The notes: generated by a model from the sequence alone, not told the origin. Shown: positions 9,066 to 18,362, counted from the stretch's first letter. The stretch: 64,000 nucleotides of DNA from Legionella massiliensis (GCF_000756815.1 NZ_CCVW01000001.1:620001-684000); one strand, 5' to 3'. A program made the numbers and translations.

Positions 9066-10991
9066 ATGATAAAACGTAACTCTTTATTGTTATTTCTTAA
9101 GAAAAACTGGGAGTTAAAGCGGTTTATCATTTGGTATTTTTTAGCAAATACGCTGTTATTTTGGATAATCGGTGCTGTCTATCTTAACGATATTCTATCG
9201 TCAGCCACCCTCTATTGTAATTTGGTACGATGCTATTCCTCGGTATCAGATAAGGCCTTTGTTTTATTTTTTACCTTTGTAAATTATCTTTCCTTCTTGA
9301 TGTTCCTTGTATTTATTCCCGCCCTAGCCCTGTTAATCATTAGCTGCTTAATTCCCTTACGTCGCTTTATTTGGGGGCTGAGTATTGCAACGGCAACACT
9401 ACTTGTTGTTTTGCTTTTTGTTGATTCTAAAGTTTACCAATTGTTCAGGTTTCATTTGAATTCGACTATTTTGGCTATGATTTTCAACAGGCAAGCGCTA
9501 GAGTTTTTTGATTTTTCCAACTATGAATTGTTTTCGTTTGCGGGAATAACACTCTTTATCATCGTCTTGCAGTCCTACCTTGCTTATTTAGTCTGGACAA
9601 AAATTATTCTTCCTAAGCGCTTAAAAATTGGTAAATCAATTTTACTATTTTGGTTTGCCGGAGCCTTATATTCATATCTGACTTTGTTGTTATCAGTTGA
9701 GCGACACATTAATGTATTTAGTCAGCAAGCTCCAAGCCTTCCACTTTATAGCCAATTTTTTGTGAAAATCATCCCCACCTCGAGTGCGGCTACTTTCCTA
9801 AGATATAGTGAAAATTATTTTGCCTTGCCCGAATATTCAACTCATAAATTAAATTATCCCTTGCATGAGATGCGTTGTGAGAAACCGGCGAAGCCCTATA
9901 ACATTATTCTTATTGTGGTTGATGCCTTGCGCTTTGACAGCTTAAAAAGAGAATATATGCCAAGTCTGACAGAGTTTGCAGCGAAGAGTTGGCAATTTAA
10001 ACAGCATCTGAGCGGTGGTAATAGTACTCAGCCAGGACTGTTTTCATTGTTTTATTCCCTGCCTGGAAATTATTGGTCAGCGGTATTAAAGCAAAAAACT
10101 GCTCCTCTTTTGCTGGATTTATTAAGTGAATATGGCTATTCGCAACAGATTTTCTGGTCCAACTCAATGCAGATTCCCGCCTTCGATAAAACGGTTTTTG
10201 TTAAAGGCTCTTATGCCAACCCTCAGGGGGCGCCGGGGAGCGATAGTGGTAATAAAGATAGATATATTACTGGGCAAGCAATAAAATTTTTAAGCGAAAA
10301 CGCGCATAAGAACCCTTTCTTTTTGAATCTATTTTATGATGCGCCTCATGCCTATTGCAGTGAACAAAGCTTCCCCTCCCCTTTTCAGCCAGCAGATTCA
10401 TACTGCTCTCGTATTGAGCTGACAAATGAGACGGATCCCCTTCCATATCTCAATCGTTATTTGAATGCTGTTCTATTTGTTGATTCCGAGATTGCTAGGG
10501 TTCTTAAAACAATTGAAAGCCAGGGCTATCTACATGATTCCATAGTAATTATTACGGCTGATCATGGTCAGGAGTTCAATGATTATCATCAAAACTATTG
10601 GGGGCATGCTGGCAGCTTCAGTGATGTACAGGTTCATGTGCCCTTTATTATTCATTGGCCAAATAAAGAAAACATGGAAATTAATTACTTAACTTCTGGC
10701 TATGATCTGGTTCCAACCTTATTTGAACGCTTATTCCATTGCAAGAATGATAGGGCGGACTATAGCATTGGTCAGAATTTATTAGTTGAACAGGGGCGAC
10801 CGCCTTTTGTTTTGGTCGGTAGTTATATCCACATGGGTATTATTGAACCCGATCGCATAACAACATTGGAGGTTTCAGGAAATATTCAAATTACAGATAA
10901 AAAAGAAGTTCCAATCAACCAGGCAACACCAAGAATGCCTGTATTAAACCAAGCTTTAGAATTAATGAGTCGTTATTATATCGACAATTAA
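9066..10991 (+). CDS. PbgA/LapC (YejM)-type inner-membrane sulfatase-fold protein
   Basis: The 641-residue protein has five hydrophobic segments in about residues 20-230, which include the DUF3413-like start, then a periplasmic alkaline-phosphatase/sulfatase fold. Diagnostic stretches are IVVDALRFDSL, MPSLTEFA, SGGNSTQPGLFSLFYSLPG (very close to the YejM signature), and ADHGQEFND with a following H-A-G. In Enterobacteria this protein senses periplasmic lipid A and controls LpxC turnover through LapB/FtsH. The same role here is inference from family. Several metal-site-like residues persist, but YejM homologues are generally regarded as non-sulfatases. No adjacent lapB is present. Confidence 0.88.
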   Translation: MIKRNSLLLFLKKNWELKRFIIWYFLANTLLFWIIGAVYLNDILSSATLYCNLVRCYSSVSDKAFVLFFTFVNYLSFLMFLVFIPALALLIISCLIPLRRFIWGLSIATATLLVVLLFVDSKVYQLFRFHLNSTILAMIFNRQALEFFDFSNYELFSFAGITLFIIVLQSYLAYLVWTKIILPKRLKIGKSILLFWFAGALYSYLTLLLSVERHINVFSQQAPSLPLYSQFFVKIIPTSSAATFLRYSENYFALPEYSTHKLNYPLHEMRCEKPAKPYNIILIVVDALRFDSLKREYMPSLTEFAAKSWQFKQHLSGGNSTQPGLFSLFYSLPGNYWSAVLKQKTAPLLLDLLSEYGYSQQIFWSNSMQIPAFDKTVFVKGSYANPQGAPGSDSGNKDRYITGQAIKFLSENAHKNPFFLNLFYDAPHAYCSEQSFPSPFQPADSYCSRIELTNETDPLPYLNRYLNAVLFVDSEIARVLKTIESQGYLHDSIVIITADHGQEFNDYHQNYWGHAGSFSDVQVHVPFIIHWPNKENMEINYLTSGYDLVPTLFERLFHCKNDRADYSIGQNLLVEQGRPPFVLVGSYIHMGIIEPDRITTLEVSGNIQITDKKEVPINQATPRMPVLNQALELMSRYYIDN

Positions 10992-11058
10992 GAGATAGCA
11001 GTTTAAATTATTCATTGATATTATTCGGATTTTTGCCGTATAAGGAAAAGTACAAATC

Positions 11059-12171
11059 ATGCAAAAAATGTCCAAGATGTTAATTGTTTCACTCCTTGCT
11101 GTTTTACCTTGTTTGCAAAATCCCGCTTATGCAGAGATTAGCCAAAGCTGGCTTGATGCAAAAATCCAGGCCTTTATCAAGGACAAACCTGTTAAAGCAA
11201 TGATCTATGGTTTATGGATTAATGGTGAACCGGTTAGTGTCCAAGCTACCGGTGAGTCAATGACAGCCGTCCCTGCTACAAAAGACATGCATTTTCGCAT
11301 TGGCGGCGTTACCGAAACGATGCTAACCACCTTACTTATGCAAATGGTTGAGCAAAAAGTAGTAAAACTTGACGATAAGATAAGCCGTTGGTACCCCGAT
11401 TTGCCGAATGCCGATCTTGTTAATCTTAAAATGCTAGCGAATTGCACCAGTGGGTATCCGGATTTTGTTTACAATAAAAAATTCATCGATGTAGCCCTTA
11501 ACCAACCCTTTAAACAATGGACTGATAAGGAGTTAATTGACTTTGCATTTATGGAGGCACCCTTATTCAAACCTGATACTGACCAGCACTATACCCATAC
11601 TGATTTTGTTCTTCTTGGCGCTATTCTAAGCCAAGCGGGTAAAAAGCCGCTCAAAGGTTTATTGCACTCCTATATCCTTAAACCTCTGGCAATGAGAGGA
11701 ACGGAATTTAATCTCACAGCAACAATGCTTTCACCAACTCTACACTCGTTTAGCCAGGATAGAGGAGTTTATGAGGATGCAACCTTTTGGGACCCATCCT
11801 GGACCGCTGCGTCTGGAGCAGTAAATAGCACGATTGATGATCTGGGCCGCTGGGCAGAAGCCTGGATGCAGGGAAATTTACTTTCAGCAGAATCCACCCA
11901 GAAATTACGCGCGCCTGATACGGTAGGTAAGGGAAAAAATCGCGAAGATCGCTATTTTGCAATGGGCTTTGCCGTAGTGAATCATTGGCTAATACAAAAT
12001 CCCAGGTTCGGGGGATATAGTGGCTTCTTTGCTGTGTTACCTGAGAAGAATATGGTGTTTATCGCCTTTAATACCTTGAAGGCGGATGATAAGGAGAGCC
12101 CGAATTTCAGTATGGAATTATGGAAGCAGTTGGCTGGTGAGTTAGCCCCGGAATATCCGTCAACCCTTTAA
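11059..12171 (+). CDS. Exported beta-lactamase-fold protein lacking the SxxK nucleophile (probable pseudoenzyme)
   Basis: The signal peptide is followed by a beta-lactamase-family domain with normal framework motifs (FRIGGVTETML, VKLDDKISRWYPDLP, MLANCTSGYPDF). The position of the SxxK motif reads G83-V-T-E86, so both the serine and the lysine are gone. The YxN position reads Y-T-H, and the late motif is GGYSGF. The reading frame is intact over 370 residues, arguing for a conserved non-catalytic protein rather than a decaying gene. A possible role is substrate binding or competition with the active paralogue at 5927, but this is inference. AAGGA precedes the ATG by about 12 bases. Confidence 0.8.
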   Translation: MQKMSKMLIVSLLAVLPCLQNPAYAEISQSWLDAKIQAFIKDKPVKAMIYGLWINGEPVSVQATGESMTAVPATKDMHFRIGGVTETMLTTLLMQMVEQKVVKLDDKISRWYPDLPNADLVNLKMLANCTSGYPDFVYNKKFIDVALNQPFKQWTDKELIDFAFMEAPLFKPDTDQHYTHTDFVLLGAILSQAGKKPLKGLLHSYILKPLAMRGTEFNLTATMLSPTLHSFSQDRGVYEDATFWDPSWTAASGAVNSTIDDLGRWAEAWMQGNLLSAESTQKLRAPDTVGKGKNREDRYFAMGFAVVNHWLIQNPRFGGYSGFFAVLPEKNMVFIAFNTLKADDKESPNFSMELWKQLAGELAPEYPSTL

Positions 12172-12368
12172 GTAAGTCTGCATGTAATAGCTCAGGTGGG
12201 ATGTAAAAATCTTGGAGAAAGTTCATGATAGGTCACGTCCCCCCACCTCTTATCTAAGGAAAACCTTGATTACGGCTGCGCTGCATCAAGGTTTCATTTA
12301 AATTCACTACTCTGGGATTTCGCTTCGTTGCATCAAGGCTACAGACTTATTTATTCAAACAAAGCCTT

Positions 12369-13346
12369 TCACAAGGTCTGTTTTAATGAGAGATCATTCT
12401 CTTCTGAGGCCGTGAAATAGGGTAATAATTTGCAAGCGAGTAGAGTGCCTGTAAAAAATAGACCTCCCAATAGCGCCAAATTCCTATTTGAAAAAATGGT
12501 AGGGCTCTGCTGAACAGCTACAGGTTGTTCTACAGGCGAGGGTGAAGCAACAGCTACATCATGCCACTGATGCTCAACAGAAAACAAAGGCGAGTCTGTG
12601 TTAATGCATCGATAGCGGTATAGTAAATTATTCCATTGTTCGAGATGAGCTTTTTGATAATCCCTCGCCTGCCCATTTTCTAAAACAGTAGAGCTGTTTG
12701 CTAAGGTTGATTGTTGCAAAAATTCTTCACATTCGTCGTGCAAGCTATTAATTTCGTCCGCATATTGAACATAGCGTGTAGAAGCATGCTTCCTGAGAAT
12801 AGGTTGGGCGTGGGCAGGTATTTTTTTATCGAATTGCATATCGGGGTTAGTACTAACGTCGATGGCCAAGGCTAAAATACGATGGGCAATTTGATAGCTA
12901 TCATGCTGGCATTGTCTTTGTATCTCAGTTCTAGGCACTGATTTTTCTGAAAAATCAAACGACTCCTCTTCATCTATCGCCTCTAATTCTTTTAAAAACT
13001 GAGTGGTTCGCTCATCAACAGTTGCATGAATTTTATTATCATCGAGTAACCAGCCGGCATGACCACGAAACGACTCTTGCTCCAGATAAAACTTTAGCTG
13101 ATCAAAAACATCGACGTAGGCAAATTTTTTGATTGTTTCTGATTCGAAATTAGTTTCCATTTCTTGTAAAAGTAAATCTGCAAAGCCTAGTAACTCATTG
13201 ACTTCCTCATAAACTAAGGCAGCATTTAATCGTGCATCTGGACCTACTCCTACAGTTGCAAGTTTGACGTATTTCTTAATTTGCACATCAATTAACTCGC
13301 ATAGAAGATCAAATAGTTCTGCATGTTTGCTCATTTTATTTCTCAT
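12369..13346 (-). CDS. Orphan protein with C-terminal transmembrane anchor
   Basis: The 325-residue protein has no family I recognise. It is mostly helical and acidic, with a Glu-rich patch around residues 115-145 (EAIDEEESFD). Near the C-terminus a single hydrophobic helix (LALLGGLFFTGTLLACKLL) is followed by a short polar tail, giving a tail-anchored layout. A second start (MSK, four codons in) is equally possible. Tail-anchored, family-less proteins of this size are common among Legionella Dot/Icm substrates, but no clear secretion signal is visible, so this remains a guess. It converges with the pseudo-hydrolase gene; the gap holds H-type repeat fragments. Confidence 0.6.
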   Translation of the reverse strand: MRNKMSKHAELFDLLCELIDVQIKKYVKLATVGVGPDARLNAALVYEEVNELLGFADLLLQEMETNFESETIKKFAYVDVFDQLKFYLEQESFRGHAGWLLDDNKIHATVDERTTQFLKELEAIDEEESFDFSEKSVPRTEIQRQCQHDSYQIAHRILALAIDVSTNPDMQFDKKIPAHAQPILRKHASTRYVQYADEINSLHDECEEFLQQSTLANSSTVLENGQARDYQKAHLEQWNNLLYRYRCINTDSPLFSVEHQWHDVAVASPSPVEQPVAVQQSPTIFSNRNLALLGGLFFTGTLLACKLLPYFTASEENDLSLKQTL

Positions 13347-13391
13347 TATTTTTATGGGGCAATGGCGAAATATTCTCTGCCAAAAATAGTA

Positions 13392-14513
13392 TTAATACAA
13401 TGAAAGGTTGTCCTGCCAACGAATATCCAATTCCAGTTTTTTTATACAATTTAGATAGTCCTGAAGTGAAATCTGCCCGACACAGGCAGAGGCTCCAGTT
13501 AGTCTAAGGTTTTCTTCACATAAACGTTCAGCTAATAAAATTGCTGGAATGCAGGGGATATAAAGACCATCACCATGTTGCGCATAAATGTCAAAGCGTA
13601 AATGTTTCGGCTGCTGTTGCAGGTCATGGCCGAAAAGATCCATATAAAATCCAGTATTATCATGACCAATCGCATTAAACCAACGGGATATTCTAAGCAT
13701 CGTTTCTGCGCATTTATCCAAGGAAAGAAATAGCCGCAGACGTACCAGCCAAGACAGGGTAAATAGTATCAATTGCAAAGGTTTTAACTCTAAACCTGCC
13801 TGAAATTGTATGGTTTTTAGCTGTGGATAGCGTTCCGGGAAAAGAGCTAAATCGGGGACATCGCAATTGCCTAGAAAGCGTGAACCAAGCTGCCAGAATT
13901 TTTGCAGTCGCAATCCCTGCCAGCCATAGATGGCTTGCTGTTTTCCATTAATAAGGCAATTAAAGGGTTTTCCTGCATAACTTAAAACGCCTGCGGTTGT
14001 TGCTAAACCTTGATTGGTTAGCTGTGCTGTGCCAATGGCATAGTCAATCTTCTCCAGCACAGCGAATTGCGTGAGATAGTTATCTATAATGGCGGAAGTT
14101 AAGGCCGGTAACGAACTTGCTCCGCTACAGATGAACAGCTTCTTTTCTCTTGCTTCAGCATCAAATTGACTGATTCCATAGACGAAATCGCGTGAATCAG
14201 CTAAATCAATGTAATGGCAGCCTTGTTTCAGGCAGGCCTCCGCTACGCGATAGCCCTGGCCTTGGAACGGCCCTGAGGTATGAATAACGATATCGGGATT
14301 CAAGTCTTCAAGTGTTTTAGCAAAATCGTGGAAGATATCACAACTTAGCGCTTGGGCTGGGTGAGCTAGTTCGAGTGTATTAATGAGGGCTTCGGCCTTA
14401 TCGATATGGCGCCCACCAAGGGTAAGCCTAATCTTGGGGTTTTTGCCCAAGACCTTGCTGATATAACGCCCAAAATTACCATAGCCACCAAGAATAAAAA
14501 TATTTTTTACCAT
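13392..14513 (-). CDS. Saccharopine dehydrogenase-like NAD(P)-binding protein
   Basis: The Rossmann start IFILGGYGNFGRYISKVLG has the nucleotide-binding G-x-G-x-x-G pattern. The family segments IVIHTSGPFQGQGYRVAEAC and C-x-x-x-D-L-A-D-S-R (the 'yvDls' region) follow, with CSGASSLPALTSAIID. This is the trans-acting enoyl reductase / saccharopine-dehydrogenase-like group rather than true lysine metabolism. The substrate is unknown. It lies 45 bp upstream, in transcription order, of the tail-anchored orphan, so the two may be co-transcribed. Confidence 0.75.
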   Translation of the reverse strand: MVKNIFILGGYGNFGRYISKVLGKNPKIRLTLGGRHIDKAEALINTLELAHPAQALSCDIFHDFAKTLEDLNPDIVIHTSGPFQGQGYRVAEACLKQGCHYIDLADSRDFVYGISQFDAEAREKKLFICSGASSLPALTSAIIDNYLTQFAVLEKIDYAIGTAQLTNQGLATTAGVLSYAGKPFNCLINGKQQAIYGWQGLRLQKFWQLGSRFLGNCDVPDLALFPERYPQLKTIQFQAGLELKPLQLILFTLSWLVRLRLFLSLDKCAETMLRISRWFNAIGHDNTGFYMDLFGHDLQQQPKHLRFDIYAQHGDGLYIPCIPAILLAERLCEENLRLTGASACVGQISLQDYLNCIKKLELDIRWQDNLSLY

Positions 14514-14670
14514 TGCCCTGTTGACCCTGGGATTTGATAGGAGCTCTGCTTAACAATTTATATTGATTTAGCTACCTTGTCTGTAAAAATTTTTTGCCCT
14601 ATATACAAAATTTTCGTACTCTGCTTAAAGAGCTTTAGTTCTTTGTAGGGGGGCAAAGCCCAGAAAAGGC

Positions 14671-14955
14671 ATGAATTCTCGGCTTGATCTCGGGATCTAG
14701 CAGTGGTGCAAGATACATGGATCCCGCGGTCAAGCCCATAGGTCTCTACACAAGTGTCTGTAATAGATGAGCCCTGTGTCTCCCTAAGGCACGTCATCCA
14801 GAGCGCAGCGAAGGATCTCCTGAATGTGGCAGGGTGCTAATCCCGGAGATCCTTCGCTGCGCTCTGGATGACGTAGTGTTGAAACAAGGAAGGACGTGAC
14901 CTTATTACAGACACTTGTGTAGATACCTATGGGGCAAGCCGCGGGAATTCGGAGT
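14671..14955. repeat. Nested palindromic element (D-type arms around an F-family repeat)
   Basis: Long inverted arms of about 45 bases, left 14719-14764 (cccgcggtcaagcccatagg, acacaagtgtctgtaatag) and right 14906-14950 (ctattac-type complement through caagccgcggga), enclose an F-family palindrome at 14792-14873. A further D-type hairpin (gaattctcggcttgatctcg) lies at the left edge. The gap between the saccharopine-dehydrogenase-like gene and nagA (14514-15012) is otherwise AT-rich and holds no gene. Open frames across it are products of the palindromes. Confidence 0.75.
14792..14873. repeat. F-family palindromic repeat
   Basis: The 82-bp palindrome has arms cgtcatccagagcgcagcga and the complement ending ggatgacg, and a centre ctgaatgtggcagggtgctaa. 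It has the same arms as the copy at 21425. Confidence 0.8.
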
Positions 14956-15012
14956 GGTTAAGTGGATTTGTAATTTTTATCCTGCACAAAAACTTAGCTT
15001 TTAGGAGGGAAG

Positions 15013-16428
15013 ATGTTAATAAAAAACATTTATGTTTATGAGGGTGAGAATTCTGAGCCCCAGCTAAGAAATGTAGCTATCATCGCTAGTCAATCTTGGA
15101 AAATACTTAGAACCGAGGCTGAATGGGCAGAAGCTGAGCTTGCTGACCCTGAGCAACTGGATGCAAATGGTTGCTATACGCTAATGCCGGGCATGCTCGA
15201 CGCTCATGTTCATGGTCAAGGTGGCATTGATTTTTCGGCTATTAATTCCCCAGATGATCTTGCAGCAATTTGCCTGGCCTTAGGGGCGACAGGGCTTTCC
15301 TACGCTATGGCGACCTTTGTTTCTTTACCAATCCCGCTTCTAAAAGAAAAATTAAGTTTGCTCAATGAGTATCTCAAACGGGAAGGCTTAACAGGGGCAA
15401 CCTTGCTTACAGGGGTGCATCTCGAAGGGCCCTTTATTTCTAAAGATTGTAAGGGAGCACATGATCCAAACGTTCTGCAAGATTCAATTTCAATAGACGT
15501 CTTTAGAGATATTATCTCGGCTGCCCCAGAAATTAAGGAATGGAAAGTAACCTTGGCTCCAGAGCTTCCTGGAGCAATCGATTTCATCAAAGCCAGCAAA
15601 AAACTGGAGGAGGAAGGGATTTCAGTCAAGGTTTTCCTAGGCCATTGTAACCCGGATAATTTAGAACTTATCACAGAAGCTATTGCAGCTGGGGCAGTTG
15701 GTTTTACACATCTGGGTAATGCTTGCCGCGAGACTGGCAGCCGCAAAACGGATATTTGTACGACCAAAGCCGTCGATAGTGTTTTGGTGCGATGGGTTTT
15801 ACAAAATCCTGGGCGTTGTCCTCCCGGGGTCGAGCTGATTGTTGATGGAGCTCACCTTTCACAATCCTTTGTTTCTCTAATCTTTAGTGCAGTGCCTGAG
15901 AAAATCGTTGTTGTCACCGATGATTTAGGGGCTGCAGGTTTGCCAGATGGTTTATACATGTTGGCTTCATTACCGGTTTGCAAAGAACAAAACAGTTTTT
16001 ATCGGGTCGATGAGGAGGGACATTTTGAGATGAAGGCAGGAGCCCATGGTCCTGAAAGAGTTTTGGCCGGAAGTGCAGCACCTTTATCCTATTGTGCGGA
16101 AAAATTTGCCGAGTGGATTGGTCCCTATGCAGAAAAACAGAATGAGCTAATGCGCTTCATTTATAGTGGGATTGTTAAAAACCCAAGGATTTCATCCTTA
16201 TCTGCAAGAGCTATTGCTAATTTACCTGATGAGCAGAACTTCGTTATTTTTAACAAGCAGGGGCAGCTAGCCTTGTCAATGTGCCAGGGCAGCCTCATTT
16301 CTCATGATGGATTAAAGAAAGCGGTAAAAGAAGTTCTACCTGTCGTGCAAAGCGGTTTTTTTGCCGGTTCTTTGGCTGGTCAGAGTTCCAGGAGCCCTGG
16401 TTTAAATTTTACAGGGCCTTCTTTTTAA
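15013..16428 (+). CDS. nagA: N-acetylglucosamine-6-phosphate deacetylase
   Basis: This amidohydrolase-superfamily enzyme would deacetylate GlcNAc-6-P to GlcN-6-P and feed amino-sugar recycling. Visible family motifs in order are GMLDAHVHGQGGIDF, TGVHLEGPFIS with the metal Glu, FLGHCNPDN, FTHLGNACRETG, LIVDGAHLS, and VVTDDLGAAGLPDG with the catalytic Asp. At 471 residues it is longer than E. coli NagA (382), with extra sequence mainly at the C-terminus. The start is fixed by TTAGGAGGGAAG just upstream. No nagB or nagE is adjacent; the neighbour is a convergent symporter gene. Other deacetylating amidohydrolases of the same family cannot be fully excluded. Confidence 0.78.
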   Translation: MLIKNIYVYEGENSEPQLRNVAIIASQSWKILRTEAEWAEAELADPEQLDANGCYTLMPGMLDAHVHGQGGIDFSAINSPDDLAAICLALGATGLSYAMATFVSLPIPLLKEKLSLLNEYLKREGLTGATLLTGVHLEGPFISKDCKGAHDPNVLQDSISIDVFRDIISAAPEIKEWKVTLAPELPGAIDFIKASKKLEEEGISVKVFLGHCNPDNLELITEAIAAGAVGFTHLGNACRETGSRKTDICTTKAVDSVLVRWVLQNPGRCPPGVELIVDGAHLSQSFVSLIFSAVPEKIVVVTDDLGAAGLPDGLYMLASLPVCKEQNSFYRVDEEGHFEMKAGAHGPERVLAGSAAPLSYCAEKFAEWIGPYAEKQNELMRFIYSGIVKNPRISSLSARAIANLPDEQNFVIFNKQGQLALSMCQGSLISHDGLKKAVKEVLPVVQSGFFAGSLAGQSSRSPGLNFTGPSF

Positions 16429-16434
16429 GAGTTA

Positions 16435-16485
16435 ACTCCCATCTCCCCTCAGGGGAGATGGTGCCCAGAGGGCGGATGAGGGTTA
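16435..16485. repeat. G-family hairpin between convergent genes
   Basis: The hairpin arms ctcccctcaggggag are followed by gtgcccagagggcggatgagg, and flanking gttaac ends form an outer pair. Related hairpins occur at 27874, 49408 and 57698. It lies between the stops of nagA and the symporter and could terminate both transcripts. Confidence 0.6.
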
Positions 16486-17712
16486 ACCCGGTTGTGAAAG
16501 CTCGTCTTCCTCGTCTTTTGCACCAAGAAAAGAGGGTAATTTAAGCTGTGAGAGTTTGGTATGCAGCTTGGTAAACATAATGGGAAAAGCACCATTAGCA
16601 GTAACATTGGCTGTTGTACCAAAGGGATCACAAATTAAATAAACAGCTGTAATCAAACCAACCATGTCGCTTGAGAAGCCAAGATGCGCTTCTAAAATTG
16701 GGGCAACAACAATGATAACCCCGCCAGGAACGGCTGCGACGGCGTATTTTGCCAGTGCGGTGTAGAGGGCAAAAATCGCAAAGGTCGAAATTGAGGGTAG
16801 GGGCAATCCAAAGGTTAGGATTGTTGCCAGACTTAAAATTGGAATGCCGATTGCGGAACCCAGCGTATGGATATTAATGATAGCGGGTACAAGCATTCTT
16901 GCTTTTTCAGGGTCGTTAAGGTTTTTCTCTGTCGATACAAGCAGAACAGGCATTGCTGCTGCGCTGGAGATAGTACTAAATCCAACCAAGCTTGCTGGTA
17001 AGACATTCTTAAAATAGAAAAGAAACTTTTTAAACTTGAAGTTAGCAGCTACGAGGTACCAGAAGCTGATATAGAGCCATTGGCTGAAAACGATATAAAC
17101 GAGAATCGGCCCATATAAGGTCAGCGCAGTTTGTAAGAGATGCTCATATTCAAGCTTAAAAATGAACCCTAAAATGAATAAAGGCAGGAAGGGAATAAAA
17201 ACTTTCTTCAAAAAGCCATTGGCCAGTTGGTTCAATTTGATGGCGACAGCCTTTGCTTTGACGCTTGGCCATAAAGAAAAGAAAATGCCCGTTGCAAAAC
17301 CAATTATTAGCGCGATGTCGTTTGAAATCAGTTTCTTTAAATGGAATTGCCAAGCGGGTATTAATTGGGGAGCAGCTTCAATGGGTGCTGCTTTGAAATG
17401 CATTAGGTTAAGACCAATATAGCCGGAACTATAACCAAACATCAATGCAGTAAAATTAGATACAAAGACACAGGTTATTAATAAAAATACAAAAAAGAGA
17501 GCGCCCTTCTGCAAATTTGAAAGACAGGAGAATACAAAGCTGAAAATGATGAATGGCAATAAAAACTCTAAGATGCCCTTCATACTCAAGCTAATCGCAT
17601 AGCTAACAGATTTAACTGAAACGGGAATGTGTTGACCGAGAAATATTGGAAGAATAAGTATACTTAACAGAAAAAGAGGAAGTTTTAATTTTTTTAATGA
17701 TTCGGTAGACAT
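16483..17712 (-). CDS. Dicarboxylate/amino-acid:cation symporter (DAACS family)
   Basis: This multi-pass transporter has about eight hydrophobic segments, and the family hairpin region is seen in VGFSTISSAAAMPVLL (the serine-rich re-entrant loop). It also has N-I-H-T-L-G-S-A-I-G-I-P and DPFGTTANVTANGAFPI (the NxxG/T-rich substrate and sodium site). The start is the ATG at 17712 (MSTESLKK), preceded by AAGGA at good spacing; the longer reading from 17817 has no such site. Glutamate, aspartate or C4-dicarboxylates are plausible substrates by family. Confidence 0.85.
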   Translation of the reverse strand: MSTESLKKLKLPLFLLSILILPIFLGQHIPVSVKSVSYAISLSMKGILEFLLPFIIFSFVFSCLSNLQKGALFFVFLLITCVFVSNFTALMFGYSSGYIGLNLMHFKAAPIEAAPQLIPAWQFHLKKLISNDIALIIGFATGIFFSLWPSVKAKAVAIKLNQLANGFLKKVFIPFLPLFILGFIFKLEYEHLLQTALTLYGPILVYIVFSQWLYISFWYLVAANFKFKKFLFYFKNVLPASLVGFSTISSAAAMPVLLVSTEKNLNDPEKARMLVPAIINIHTLGSAIGIPILSLATILTFGLPLPSISTFAIFALYTALAKYAVAAVPGGVIIVVAPILEAHLGFSSDMVGLITAVYLICDPFGTTANVTANGAFPIMFTKLHTKLSQLKLPSFLGAKDEEDELSQPG

Positions 17713-17968
17713 ATTAATCCTTGTAAAAAACAAAATTCTGGCTCTCTGGCGCTTAAGAACAAGCTCATTTATGAGTCTTAGTGCACAAAATACCGAAGAG
17801 CGGCAAAACCCCAGCAAGCATATTACAACTATGTGCCTCGATTTTGCAAAGAGTGTATAGCAAATTCTTAGACTCTAAAATCTTGGCAGCTTTATAAAAG
17901 TGCGCATTATATCACAAGGTAGTCCATTGTTTGTACTTTTTGCGGTTATGAGGGGATATAATTGAGCG

Positions 17969-18362
17969 CACTGCCATTAAGTTAAGGGCGCTACATCAAA
18001 GCTGTTCGGGTTGAGGAGGCCTTTAGGCCGTCTCGAACTGAGGTACCCTCAGGAATTTGTAACTCAAAAAATAGTTATTTATTAAATCATTGTGCTCTTT
18101 CTTATGTCGTTCCCGCGTAGGCGGGAATCCATTTCTCAAGCAAAGGCCATCAGTCTGTTTGGGAGATAGATTCCTGCCTGCGCAGGAATGACAGAAAAAT
18201 AGATCAACTTATGCGAGTAATACACATTTTTTTAATCATACATCTGAATTTCAAATTCGTGGGGATACCTCAGGTCTCGAAGCCATGTACAGTGTGATGC
18301 TTCAGACGGCCTAAAGGCTTCCTCAGCATGAACGGTTATAAAATCCTTTAACGTAAGTGATA
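17969..18362. repeat. B-type element interrupted by element E
   Basis: The left end is cactgccattaagttaag, as in the A elements. The body (ctgttcgggttgaggaggcc, ctttaggccgtctcgaa) matches the B module at 1560-1605, and the right part (ggttataaaatcctttaacg) resembles that module's other end. The right boundary is approximate. It is split by the 236-bp element at 18038-18273. The gap 17713-18436 contains no gene; 17818-17968 is plain AT-rich sequence. Confidence 0.65.
18038..18273. mobile_element. 236-bp MITE-like element E with 22-bp terminal inverted repeats and 8-bp duplication
   Basis: The left end (ctgaggtaccctcaggaatttg) and the complement of the right end match at 19 of 22 positions. 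It is flanked on both sides by gtctcgaa (18030-18037 and 18274-18281), as expected for an 8-bp target duplication. Removing the element and one gtctcgaa restores the B-element sequence ...ggccgtctcgaagcc seen at 1590-1605. An internal inverted pair (gttcccgcgtaggcgggaat / attcctgcctgcgcaggaat) is present. No open frame encodes a transposase, so it would need one in trans. Confidence 0.82.

Noticed and set aside
14558..14797. 79-codon minus-strand open frame
   Set aside because: It is made of D- and F-type palindrome sequence between genes, and similar frames arise in other repeat copies.
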